Shown in pieces: positions 53,252 through 60,395 of a DNA stretch of 64,000 bases. The stretch is from Streptomyces sp. DvalAA-43. Its GTDB lineage: Bacteria; Actinomycetota; Actinomycetes; Streptomycetales; Streptomycetaceae. The notes below the pieces were generated by a model. The model saw only the letters and a list, made by a program, of their open reading frames with translations, had not been told where the DNA came from and did not search any database. The position numbers and the translations under genes are program-made. Location of the stretch: the NCBI RefSeq assembly GCF_900091725.1, contig NZ_FMBW01000091.1, positions 161,429 through 225,428 of the forward strand. The letters run 5' to 3'. Positions within the stretch are counted from its first letter, which is position 1; each line of letters begins with the position of its first letter.

Positions 53252-53267
53252 TTTTCCGGCGCGTTAA
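53252..53267 (-). promoter_or_regulatory. Possible GlnR half-box upstream of ureA
   Basis: On the minus strand, TTAAC-GCGCCG-GAAAA matches the GlnR a-site/b-site pattern (GTnAC-n6-GAAAC) with mismatches. It lies about 130 bases before ureA. Nitrogen control of urease by GlnR is known in Streptomyces, so the position makes sense. Confidence 0.4.
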
Positions 53268-53372
53268 CGAACCCTCCGGCGGACCGGCCCCACGCCGACA
53301 CGCCGGGCGCCCCCGTCGCGGCGGACGGGGGTACCCGGCTCTCCCGTATCGGGGAACGTCGGCGTGCGGCGG

Positions 53373-53657
53373 TCAGCTGCCCGGCTCGTGGTGCCCCGGG
53401 TGCTGCGCCGCGATACCGAAGCGCCGCCGTTCGCCGGGAGCGGACACCGAGGAGCCGATCGAGGAGACCGAGCTGATCACCTGCTCCTCGGCGGCCGCCT
53501 CCCCCTTCTCCAATCGCTCCAGGTCAGCGGCCGAGACAAGCGCCACCAGCGGCTTGCCGTGGCGCGTCACGACCACGCGCTCACCGCCGTAGACGACACG
53601 GTTGATCAGTTCGGCGAGCTCAGCTCGGGCTTGCGTCACCGGAATCTCATAGGCCAT
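53373..53657 (-). CDS. Phd/YefM-type antitoxin (solitary)
   Basis: A 94-residue protein with the YefM DNA-binding N-terminus: MAYEIPVTQARAELAELINR, VVYGGERVVVTRHGKPLVAL and VSAADLERLE. The C-terminal tail should wrap the toxin, but no RelE/YoeB-like toxin gene follows. ATG at 53657 is chosen from the family start; two ATGs lie 3 and 4 codons upstream. The palindrome TGTAC-N5-GTACA lies 20 bases upstream. It is divergent from the clpP-like gene. Confidence 0.88.
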   Translation of the reverse strand: MAYEIPVTQARAELAELINRVVYGGERVVVTRHGKPLVALVSAADLERLEKGEAAAEEQVISSVSSIGSSVSAPGERRRFGIAAQHPGHHEPGS

Positions 53658-53676
53658 GCTCCCCATCATAACCTTC

Positions 53677-53691
53677 TGTACGTCCTGTACA
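53677..53691. promoter_or_regulatory. Autoregulatory operator candidate of the antitoxin
   Basis: TGTAC-GTCCT-GTACA is a perfect 5-base inverted repeat located just before the antitoxin start; YefM antitoxins bind palindromes containing TGTACA. It could also affect the divergent clpP-like gene. Confidence 0.65.
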
Positions 53692-53768
53692 TTTTTTACG
53701 GACACCAGTGCAGAGGCCCGTGAAGCAAGCGCAGACCCCCGTACAGACCCCGCAGGAGAGGCATCGCC

Positions 53769-54407
53769 ATGCTGTTCCGTCCCGCAGCCCGTCATGTACT
53801 GCCCGAGTTCACCGAACGCACGAGCAACGGAACCCGCACCCTCGACCCGTACTCCAAGCTGCTCGCCGAACGGATCGTCTTCCTCGGCACCCCGGTCGAC
53901 GACGCCGCGGCCTCCGATCTGATCGCGCAGTTCATGTACCTGGAGCACGCCGCCCCGGACCGGCCCATCGCGCTCTACATCAACTCCCCCGGCGGCTCGT
54001 TCGGAGCCATGTCCGCGATCTACGACACGATGCAGTACCTCACCTGCGAGGTGGAGACCTTCTGCCTCGGCCAGGCCGGTTCCTGCGCCTCCGCCCTGCT
54101 CGCCGCGGGCGCGCCCGGCCGCCGGCACGCGCTGCCCGGCGCGAGGGTCGTCGTGCGACAGCCGGAGCTCGCCGAGCCGCTGCGGGGCCAGCCGTCCGAT
54201 CTGGAGATCGAGGCACAGGAGCTGGAGCGGGTCCGCACGATGCTCACCGCCCTGTTGGCCCGTCACACCGGCCGCGACGCGGGACAGATCGGCGACGACA
54301 TCGAGCGCGATCTCATTCTCGACGCGGCGGGCGCCAAGGCGTACGGCCTGGTGGACCACGTCCTGGAGAACCGGAACACCTCGCTCCCTCCGCACGGCGC
54401 GAGGTGA
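53769..54407 (+). CDS. ClpP-like protein lacking the catalytic histidine
   Basis: A 212-residue ClpP homologue. The conserved YINSPGGSFGAMSAIYDTMQ strand-turn-helix is present. The nucleophile Ser105 is kept in LGQAGSCASALLAAG and the Asp181 in IERDLILDAAGAKAYGLVD. At the position of the catalytic His (normally LPNARVMIHQP) it reads LPGARVVVRQP, so His is replaced by Arg130. It may be a non-catalytic subunit of a mixed ClpP ring. The ATG has GGAGAGG upstream, and a small gene follows after 7 bases. Confidence 0.88.
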   Translation: MLFRPAARHVLPEFTERTSNGTRTLDPYSKLLAERIVFLGTPVDDAAASDLIAQFMYLEHAAPDRPIALYINSPGGSFGAMSAIYDTMQYLTCEVETFCLGQAGSCASALLAAGAPGRRHALPGARVVVRQPELAEPLRGQPSDLEIEAQELERVRTMLTALLARHTGRDAGQIGDDIERDLILDAAGAKAYGLVDHVLENRNTSLPPHGAR

Positions 54408-54414
54408 ACACCCG

Positions 54415-54726
54415 ATGCGGCCACCACCGGAGTTCCCGCCGCTCCCCGCACTGACGCGCGCCGAGGGGGAGTTCATCGACCGCTACCTCGAAGTCCTCGA
54501 CCAGGTCGGCCGGATCAACCCGGCCCGTGGCAGCGACACCTACGGGGCGCTGCGTGCCGCACAGGCGCTGGCCTCGCACGCCGGAGCACTGCGCGACGCC
54601 CTGGCGTTGATGCACGAGCGCGGCGAGGCGCGGATCCACACCGCGACGCTCACCCGGGCGCTGCGCGTCCTGGACGGGGAGCGACGGGCCGGGCGCGTCA
54701 CCGTACCCCCCGCTCCGACGAGTTGA
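54415..54726 (+). CDS. Small helical protein of unknown function, linked to the ClpP-like gene
   Basis: A 103-residue hypothetical protein, starting 7 bases after the clpP-like stop. It is mostly helical with ALTRAEGEFIDRYLEVLDQV and RAAQALASHAGALRDALALM. Codon third positions are strongly G/C, as expected for a real gene. I do not recognise the family. Tight linkage suggests it works with, or binds, the ClpP-like protein. Confidence 0.65.
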   Translation: MRPPPEFPPLPALTRAEGEFIDRYLEVLDQVGRINPARGSDTYGALRAAQALASHAGALRDALALMHERGEARIHTATLTRALRVLDGERRAGRVTVPPAPTS

Positions 54727-54861
54727 CCGAGCCACGCCATTCGCACGCGCGGCACCGTCCGGTCAACTCCCCCTGCCCCGGGGTCCGGCGGCCGTCACCC
54801 AACTCCCGTACCCGACACGCCCGACGGGCCGACCGAAATTCCTCGCTCGTTCGGCGTAGGG

Positions 54862-54881
54862 AGTCCCTCTCGTGAGGGACT
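54862..54881 (+). other. Hairpin in the long gap after the ClpP-like operon
   Basis: AGTCCCTC-TCGT-GAGGGACT is a perfect 8-base stem with a tetraloop, 135 bases after the small gene. It may end that transcript. The gap 54727-55108 also has GTGAGG-AG-CCTCAC (55004-55017) and must hold the riboswitch promoter; I see no gene in it. Confidence 0.45.
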
Positions 54882-55108
54882 GCTCAACTTGCGCTTTCCG
54901 TGTGGGCAGTGGACGGAATCCACCCTTCCGCTGCTGGTACGGCGTAGGTCCGCAGCATCGGAAGAGCATCAAAAATCATCATGTCCACCCGAACGGATCA
55001 GTCGTGAGGAGCCTCACATATCCCTGTTTCGGCTCGGAAATCCGACAGTCGGTGAGTCAAGATCCCTGGGACGACAAGCCCCCGCCACCGCGGCGGGGCG
55101 GTCCGGGC

Positions 55109-55292
55109 GGACGCCGAGTCCTGCCGCCGCCCGGATGCCTGGTCGACAGAAGTGGATCGGCAGGAGTGGAGGACCCGAGCACAACGGGTCGACCTGAACA
55201 CCGGTCGACCCTCGGGGTGAAGCCGCCGAACGCGGCCGGGCAACTTCGCCAGCCCGAACCCGACAGGTCATCCTTCACAGGCGGCTGACGAA
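55109..55292 (+). ncRNA. Cyclic di-AMP riboswitch (ydaO-yuaA type)
   Basis: The leader of the NlpC/P60 gene carries the conserved blocks of the ydaO motif: GTGGATCGGCAGGAG, then GGACCC, CTCGGGGTGAAG, GGGCAACTT, and the near-invariant AGCCCGAACCCGACAGGTCA. The early CCGAGTCCTGCCG can pair with CGGCAGGAG. It ends about 10 bases before the start codon, so it probably controls by terminator or ribosome-site choice. In Streptomyces these riboswitches sit before cell-wall hydrolase genes, as here. Boundaries are approximate. Confidence 0.88.
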
Positions 55293-55301
55293 GGGTTGCG
55301 C

Positions 55302-55775
55302 ATGACTGCGCAGGTTCATGTCCCGTCTCTGCTCGCCCGAGCCGGTACGGCCTCGGTTCTGACTCTCGCCGCCGTCGGCGGCACCATGTTCGCGCCGGGC
55401 GCCGCGACGGACGCCCAGGCGGCGACCCTGTCGATGAAGGCGCTCAACATCGCGGCATCGAAGAAGGGATCGCCGTACAGGTGGGGGGCCACCGGCCCCA
55501 GCCGCTTCGACTGCTCGGGCCTGACGCTCTACGCGTTCAAGAAGGCGGGCAAGAAGCTCCCCCGCACCGCCCAGCAGCAGTACAACCGGGCCCGCCACAT
55601 CTCGGCCTCGCACCGGCAACGCGGCGACCTGGTCTTCTTCCACTCCGGCCGCAGCGTCTACCACGTGGGGATCTACGCCGGCAAGGGCAAGATCTGGCAC
55701 TCGCCGAAGACCGGCGCGGTGGTCCGGCTGGAGAAGATCTGGACCAGGAGCGTCTACTACGGCCGGATCAACTGA
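55302..55775 (+). CDS. Secreted NlpC/P60 cell-wall hydrolase
   Basis: A 157-residue exported peptidoglycan peptidase. A signal peptide (ASVLTLAAVGGTMFAPGAAT with DAQAA cleavage region) is followed at once by one NlpC/P60 domain: KGSPYRWGATGPSRFDCSGL with the catalytic Cys, VYHVGIYAGKGKIWHSP with the two His. No other domain is present, so this is a minimal hydrolase. The ATG at 55302 has AAGGG 7 bases upstream. Controlled by the riboswitch before it, so expression should fall or rise with cyclic di-AMP and wall stress. Confidence 0.93.
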   Translation: MTAQVHVPSLLARAGTASVLTLAAVGGTMFAPGAATDAQAATLSMKALNIAASKKGSPYRWGATGPSRFDCSGLTLYAFKKAGKKLPRTAQQQYNRARHISASHRQRGDLVFFHSGRSVYHVGIYAGKGKIWHSPKTGAVVRLEKIWTRSVYYGRIN

Positions 55776-55779
55776 GGCG

Positions 55780-55823
55780 GGGCCCGTCCGGCGGGTCGGA
55801 GCCACGCCCCGCCGGACGGGCCC
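55780..55823 (+). terminator. Terminator of the NlpC/P60 gene
   Basis: A perfect 16-base stem (55780-55795 with 55808-55823) and a 12-base loop, starting 5 bases after the stop. Confidence 0.85.
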
Positions 55824-55879
55824 ACACGCGGGCCACGCTCGGCGCAGCAGCTGACCGGTCACCAGCACCGAACCCAGCA

Positions 55880-56091
55880 CGGTGAGCGCCGCACCGCTGC
55901 CGCCCCCGACGGCGCGCGGTACGGGACCGGCGCAGCCACCCGCCCAGCCGGTCCACGAACAGCGCCACGGCGGGGAACCAGACCAGCACCACGACGATCG
56001 TCGCGGGCAGCAAGGTCCTGGGCAGCGGGAGGCTCCCGGTGACGGAACCGGCGGGACGGCCGCTCATCGGCAGCGCGCCGACCCATTCCAC
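55880..56091 (-). pseudogene. Possible small membrane protein gene, perhaps frameshifted
   Basis: In the gap 55824-56226 one minus-strand frame from the ATG at 56091 shows strong G/C third positions and a membrane segment, LLPATIVVVLVWFPAVALFV followed by DRLGG. Coding bias fades near 55905. Another frame then takes over with a second hydrophobic stretch, ALTVLGSVLVTGQLL. This looks like one small two-helix protein split by a frameshift, but there is no homology support. Otherwise the gap is empty. Confidence 0.25.
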
Positions 56092-56226
56092 CGCGCCGTG
56101 GGGTCCGCGGCGGCGGCCACGCTCCAGGCCCTGTTACGCAGCGGGTTCGGGCGGGCGGGGCCGGCCCGGCGGACGGGCGGCGGGGCCGGGTGACCGCGCG
56201 GGCGGGCAGGTGCCGGAACACGTCGG

Positions 56227-56658
56227 TCAGCTCTGTACGGGGACGCTCCAGGGAAGCGCGATCCACACCGTCTTGCCTCCGTCGGCGGTGGGGGTGACGG
56301 TGAGCCGGCCGCCGCACTGCTTGGCCAGACAGCGGATGATGACCAGGCCGCGCCCGTTGTCCTGCTGCACGGCGGCGGGCAGCCGCCTGGGCCAACGGGG
56401 GTGACTGTCCGTCACGCCCAGATACAGGTGTTCCTCCCGCTCCAGCCGGAGGTCCACGGTGAAGGTGGGCGACTGCCCGAAGGTGTGCTGGACGGCGTTG
56501 GTCGCGAGCTCGGAGACGATGAGCCGGATGCTGTCGGCGAAGTCGGTGTCGGCGGCCAGGCCCCATTCGCCGAGCACCCGGGCCACGAACCTGCGGGCCG
56601 CCGGAACCGAGACCGGCTCGCTCGCCAGAGTGACGTGTACTTCTTGCTGGTCTGCCAT
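56227..56658 (-). CDS. Anti-sigma-factor-type ATP-binding protein (HATPase_c)
   Basis: A 143-residue GHKL ATPase of the RsbW/SpoIIAB-like type. N box: LIVSELATNAVQHTFGQSP; G1 box: QDNGRGLVIIRCLAKQCGG; G2-like TADGGKTVWIAL. No receiver or His-kinase dimerisation domain, so it is a free-standing module. In Streptomyces such genes commonly stand next to XRE/DUF397 genes, as this one does (divergent, 202 bases). Its partner, sigma factor or anti-anti-sigma, is unknown. ATG at 56658 with AAAGGA upstream. Confidence 0.88.
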   Translation of the reverse strand: MADQQEVHVTLASEPVSVPAARRFVARVLGEWGLAADTDFADSIRLIVSELATNAVQHTFGQSPTFTVDLRLEREEHLYLGVTDSHPRWPRRLPAAVQQDNGRGLVIIRCLAKQCGGRLTVTPTADGGKTVWIALPWSVPVQS

Positions 56659-56758
56659 GGCGGGCCGTCCTTTCCCACCCGTACCGACCGCGATCGGCCC
56701 GGGTTGCGCTTCGAGCCAGACTGCCATCGATGCTGCCCGCTGTGACAGCGATCCACCA

Positions 56759-56774
56759 AGATATGCATATATCT
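56759..56774. promoter_or_regulatory. AT-rich inverted repeat between divergent ATPase and XRE genes
   Basis: AGATAT-GCAT-ATATCT is a perfect 6-base inverted repeat, remarkable in DNA of over 70 percent G+C. It lies midway between two divergent regulatory genes. It could be the XRE protein's operator or a shared promoter. Confidence 0.5.
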
Positions 56775-56860
56775 GTCGCTCGATGCGGTGAACCCTGCGA
56801 CGCGAGACCGTATGCGGGCGGCACACTGTCGGCTCGGCGGAAGAGGGAGGGAGGCCGCGG

Positions 56861-57721
56861 ATGCAGCACGGCCCTGCGGTGCGACGCCGCAAGCTCGGGG
56901 AGGAGCTCCGGAGTCTGCGCCATGCGTCGGGACTGACCAGTCGGGACGCGGCACGGATGCTCGGCTGGCACCAGTCGAAGGTGAGCCGGATCGAGACCGG
57001 GGTGAGCGGGGTGCAACCGGCCGATGTCACCCGGCTGCTGGACGCGTACGGCGTGGACGACGCCCGGCTGCGGGATCTGCTGGCCACCCTGGCGGGTTCG
57101 GCGGGCGGCGGCGGCACCGGATGGTGGCACGCCTACCGCGGTCTGATCCCGCCCCAGTACCGCGACTTCATCAGCCTGGAGTCCCAGGCGCGGACCGCGC
57201 GCACGCTGGAGACCTCGGTGGTGCCGGGGCTCCTCCAGACGGCCGACTACGCGCGTGCGGTGACCCGGGCCTCGCTCGACGGGCTGCCCGCCGGCCGGCT
57301 GGACTCACTGGTGGAGGTGCGGCTCGCCCGGCAGGGGGTGCTGCGGACCGATCCGCCGCTGCGGCTGAGTGCGGTGCTCGACGAGGCGGTGCTGCGGCGC
57401 GAGGTCGGCGGGTGCCGGGTGATGCGGGAACAGCTGCGTCATCTGACCCGGGTGGCTCAACTTCCCCATGTGCAGCTCCAGTTGCTGCCGTTCTCGATGG
57501 GCGGCTACGCCGGCCTCACCGGACCTTTCGTTATCTTCTCATTTCCGAACACTTCTGATCTAGATGTGGTCGTTCTCGACCATTTGACGAGTAGCCTCTA
57601 TCTGGAGCGGAAAGAAGACCTTGAGGCGTACAGCTCGGCCTTCCGCACGATGCAGGCACACGCGCTGTCGCCGGAGCACTCTTTGGATCTCATCGCCGCG
57701 ATCGAGCGCGGCGGTCAGTGA
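56861..57721 (+). CDS. XRE-family regulator with DUF5753 domain (WhiJ-like)
   Basis: A 286-residue DNA-binding protein. The N-terminal helix-turn-helix is HASGLTSRDAARMLGWHQSK followed by VSRIETG. The long C-terminal DUF5753 domain has YRDFISLESQARTARTLETS, VVPGLLQTADYARAV and the final GPFVIFSFP and DVVVLDHL blocks. Such regulators pair with a small DUF397 protein, encoded here 23 bases downstream, as in the whiJ and bldB-like loci that affect development. AGGGAGGGAGG precedes the ATG. Confidence 0.92.
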   Translation: MQHGPAVRRRKLGEELRSLRHASGLTSRDAARMLGWHQSKVSRIETGVSGVQPADVTRLLDAYGVDDARLRDLLATLAGSAGGGGTGWWHAYRGLIPPQYRDFISLESQARTARTLETSVVPGLLQTADYARAVTRASLDGLPAGRLDSLVEVRLARQGVLRTDPPLRLSAVLDEAVLRREVGGCRVMREQLRHLTRVAQLPHVQLQLLPFSMGGYAGLTGPFVIFSFPNTSDLDVVVLDHLTSSLYLERKEDLEAYSSAFRTMQAHALSPEHSLDLIAAIERGGQ

Positions 57722-57744
57722 CCCCGGACGCCCGAGGGGGCCTC

Positions 57745-57951
57745 ATGTCGGATTGCCTCGCACAGCACGGCTTACGGTGGCGGCGCAGCAGCCGCAGCAC
57801 GGGTATGAACAACTGCGTGGAGACCGCGTCGTCCGGTGACGGGCGGCTGGCCGTGCGGGACTCCAAGGACGCGTCCAGGCCACCGCTGCGGTTCTCCGCG
57901 GCGGCCTGGACCTCGTTCGTCGCCGGTCTGCACCGGGATCCGGTCAGCTGA
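57745..57951 (+). CDS. DUF397 small protein with a TTA codon
   Basis: A 68-residue DUF397 protein: RRSSRSTGMNNCVETAS, then LAVRDSKDASRPPLRFSAAA and WTSFVAGL. It is the usual partner of the upstream XRE/DUF5753 regulator and probably antagonises it. Leucine 10 is TTA (57772-57774), so its translation should need the bldA tRNA and be delayed. Start at the ATG at 57745 with a GAGGGGG site; a GTG at 57718 overlapping the upstream stop is possible. Its last 8 bases overlap the convergent bioF. Confidence 0.9.
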   Translation: MSDCLAQHGLRWRRSSRSTGMNNCVETASSGDGRLAVRDSKDASRPPLRFSAAAWTSFVAGLHRDPVS

Positions 57952-59086
57952 CGGGAGCGGTCCGCCGCAGGACCGACACGGCGGTGGCGATCTGTTCCTC
58001 GGTCAGGTCGGCCCGCGCCGTCAGCCGCAGCCGGGACACCCCGTCCGGCACGGACGGGGGCCGGAAGCAGCCGACCAGGATCCCGGCGGCGCGGCAGTCG
58101 GCCGCCCAGCGCACCGCCGCGTCCGCCGAGGGTGCCCGCACCGAGACCACGGCCGCGTCGGGCCGCACGGCGGTCAGACCGGCCGCGGTCAGCCGCTCGT
58201 ACAGCGCGGCGGCGACCGTACGGGCCCGGCCCGCCCGTTCCGGCTCACGGCGCAGCAGGCGCAGGCTCTCCAGCGCGGCGCCCACGGCGGCGGGCGCGAG
58301 GCCGGTGTCGAAGATGAACGTACGGGCCGCGTTGACGAGGTGTTCGATGACCCGGGCCGGTCCGAGGACGGCTCCGCCCTGGCTGCCCAGGGACTTGGAG
58401 AGGGTCAGTGTGGTGACGATCCCCTCGCCGCCCGCGAGCCCGGCGGCGTCGAGCGCACCCCGGCCGCCCTCGCCCAGCACGCCGAGGCCGTGGGCGTCGT
58501 CGACGAGCAGTGCGGCGCCCTCCGTACGACAGGCATCGGCGAGTTCGGGCAGCGGTGCCGCGTCGCCGTCGACCGAGAAGACCGAGTCGGTGACGGCCAG
58601 CGCCCGCCCCTCGTGCGACCGCAGCGCCTTGCGCACGGCCTCGGGGTCGGCGTGCGGAACGACGGCGGTCGCGGCACGGGAGAGCCGGCAACCGTCCACG
58701 ATCGAGGCGTGGTTGCCGGCGTCGGAGACGATCAGCGAGCCGTGGCCGGTGAGCGCCGTGAGGGCGGCGAGGTTGGCCGCGTAGCCGGACGACAGCACCA
58801 GGGCCGCCTCGAAGCCGCAGAATTCGGCCAGCTCTTCTTCGAGTTCGGCGTGCAACGCGGTGGAGCCGGTGACCAGCCGCGATCCGGTCGCGCCCGCCCC
58901 CCATCCGCGCGCGGCCCCGGCCGCGGCGGCGGTGACGTCGGGGTGCCGTGTCAGACCCAGGTAGTCGTTGCTCGCGAGGTCCAGAAGTCCGGACGCGGCG
59001 GGCCGGGGGCGCAGTGTACGGACGAGTCCGGCGTCGGCGCGGCGGCGCGCCTCCGCGTCGATCCAGTCGAACGGGTCGAAGGGCAT
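57944..59086 (-). CDS. bioF: 8-amino-7-oxononanoate synthase
   Basis: A 380-residue PLP enzyme that condenses pimeloyl-thioester with alanine in biotin synthesis. Conserved DLASNDYLGLTRHPDV, GSRLVTGSTALHAELEEELA, DDAHGLGVLGEGGRG and the PLP lysine in TLSKSLGSQGGAV. ATG at 59086 with AAGGGA upstream. It faces away from bioBAD across 142 bases. The last 8 bases overlap the DUF397 gene, and no terminator lies between them. Confidence 0.94.
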   Translation of the reverse strand: MPFDPFDWIDAEARRRADAGLVRTLRPRPAASGLLDLASNDYLGLTRHPDVTAAAAGAARGWGAGATGSRLVTGSTALHAELEEELAEFCGFEAALVLSSGYAANLAALTALTGHGSLIVSDAGNHASIVDGCRLSRAATAVVPHADPEAVRKALRSHEGRALAVTDSVFSVDGDAAPLPELADACRTEGAALLVDDAHGLGVLGEGGRGALDAAGLAGGEGIVTTLTLSKSLGSQGGAVLGPARVIEHLVNAARTFIFDTGLAPAAVGAALESLRLLRREPERAGRARTVAAALYERLTAAGLTAVRPDAAVVSVRAPSADAAVRWAADCRAAGILVGCFRPPSVPDGVSRLRLTARADLTEEQIATAVSVLRRTAPVS

Positions 59087-59143
59087 GAGCGGTCCCTTTT
59101 GTAGGCAGCTCACAGACCCTAACCGCGGGCGCAGCAGGTCATG

Positions 59144-59159
59144 GTGTGGCAATACACAC
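59144..59159. promoter_or_regulatory. Inverted repeat in the bioF-bioB divergent promoter region
   Basis: GTGTG-GCAATA-CACAC is a perfect 5-base inverted repeat in the 142-base gap between bioF and bioB. It is a reasonable operator for co-regulating both directions. It does not match the BirA operator I know, and no regulator gene is adjacent. Confidence 0.4.
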
Positions 59160-59228
59160 ACGCTCGACAGGCTCTGTTGTCCGGTTCCTCCTTGGCTGCG
59201 GGCCGTGCGGTAGGCCAGGATCTTCGCC

Positions 59229-60395
59229 ATGGACCTCCTGAACACGCTGGTGGACAAGGGGCTGCGGCGCGAGCTGCCGACCCGCGAAGAAGCCCTCGCC
59301 GTACTGGCGACCTCGGACGACGACCTGCTCGACGTGGTGGCCGCTGCCGGAAAGGTGCGCCGTCAGTGGTTCGGGCGGCGCGTGAAACTCAACTACCTGG
59401 TCAATCTCAAGTCCGGTCTCTGCCCCGAGGACTGCTCGTACTGCTCGCAGCGGCTCGGCTCGAAGGCCGAGATCCTCAAGTACACCTGGCTGAAACCGGA
59501 CGAGGCGTCGCAGGCCGCCGCCGCGGGTGTGGCGGGCGGGGCCAAACGGGTGTGTCTGGTGGCGAGCGGCCGCGGGCCGACGGACCGTGACGTCGACCGG
59601 GTGTCGAAGACCATCGAGGCGATCAAGGAACAGAACGAGGGCGTCGAGGTGTGCGCCTGCCTCGGTCTGCTCTCCGACGGACAGGCCGAACGGCTGCGGT
59701 CGGCGGGCGCCGACGCGTACAACCACAACCTCAACACGTCCGAGGGGACGTACGGGGACATCACCACCACCCACACCTACGCGGACCGCGTGGAGACCGT
59801 GCACCAGGCACAGGCCGCCGGGCTCTCGGCGTGTTCCGGACTGATCGCCGGGATGGGCGAGAGCGACGCCGATCTGGTCGATGTCGTCTTCTCGCTGCGT
59901 GAGCTGGACCCGGATTCGGTGCCGGTGAACTTCCTGATCCCGTTCGAGGGGACCCCGCTGGCCAAGGAGTGGAACCTCACCCCGCAGCGCTGTCTGCGCA
60001 TCCTGGCGATGGTCCGGTTCGTCTGCCCGGACGTGGAGGTACGGCTCGCGGGCGGGCGCGAGGTGCACCTGCGCTCGATGCAGCCGCTGGCCCTGCACCT
60101 GGTCAACTCGATCTTCCTGGGCGACTACCTGACCAGCGAGGGTCAGGCGGGCCAGGCGGATCTGGACATGATCACCGACGCCGGTTTCGAGGTGGAGGGC
60201 GCGGGCACGACGACGCTGCCCACGCACCGGGCGCGGCAGGGCGGCGGATGCGGTTCGCACGACGGCGGATGCGCCCCCTGCGGTGACGCGCCCGGGGAGG
60301 CCGCCGCCGAGTCCCCGGGGGGGCCGGCCGCCCGCACGGATCTGGTGGCGGTCCGCCGTCGCGGCGCGGGAACGGATCTCGCCCCCAATGCCTGA
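59229..60395 (+). CDS. bioB: Biotin synthase
   Basis: A 388-residue radical SAM enzyme that inserts sulfur into dethiobiotin. The cluster motif is CPEDCSYC (Cys65, 69, 72). NHNLNTSEGTYGDI and the RLAGGRE motif with the Arg ligand of the auxiliary cluster follow. Beyond the barrel is a 55-residue tail with an extra Cys group, GGGCGSHDGGCAPCG (Cys341, 348, 351), absent from the E. coli enzyme. ATG at 59229. The end overlaps bioA by 8 bases. Confidence 0.95.
   Translation: MDLLNTLVDKGLRRELPTREEALAVLATSDDDLLDVVAAAGKVRRQWFGRRVKLNYLVNLKSGLCPEDCSYCSQRLGSKAEILKYTWLKPDEASQAAAAGVAGGAKRVCLVASGRGPTDRDVDRVSKTIEAIKEQNEGVEVCACLGLLSDGQAERLRSAGADAYNHNLNTSEGTYGDITTTHTYADRVETVHQAQAAGLSACSGLIAGMGESDADLVDVVFSLRELDPDSVPVNFLIPFEGTPLAKEWNLTPQRCLRILAMVRFVCPDVEVRLAGGREVHLRSMQPLALHLVNSIFLGDYLTSEGQAGQADLDMITDAGFEVEGAGTTTLPTHRARQGGGCGSHDGGCAPCGDAPGEAAAESPGGPAARTDLVAVRRRGAGTDLAPNA

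Noticed and set aside
54872..55288. 138-codon plus-strand frame before the NlpC/P60 gene
   Set aside because: It runs through the riboswitch, its codon bias is poor, and its product has no recognisable feature.
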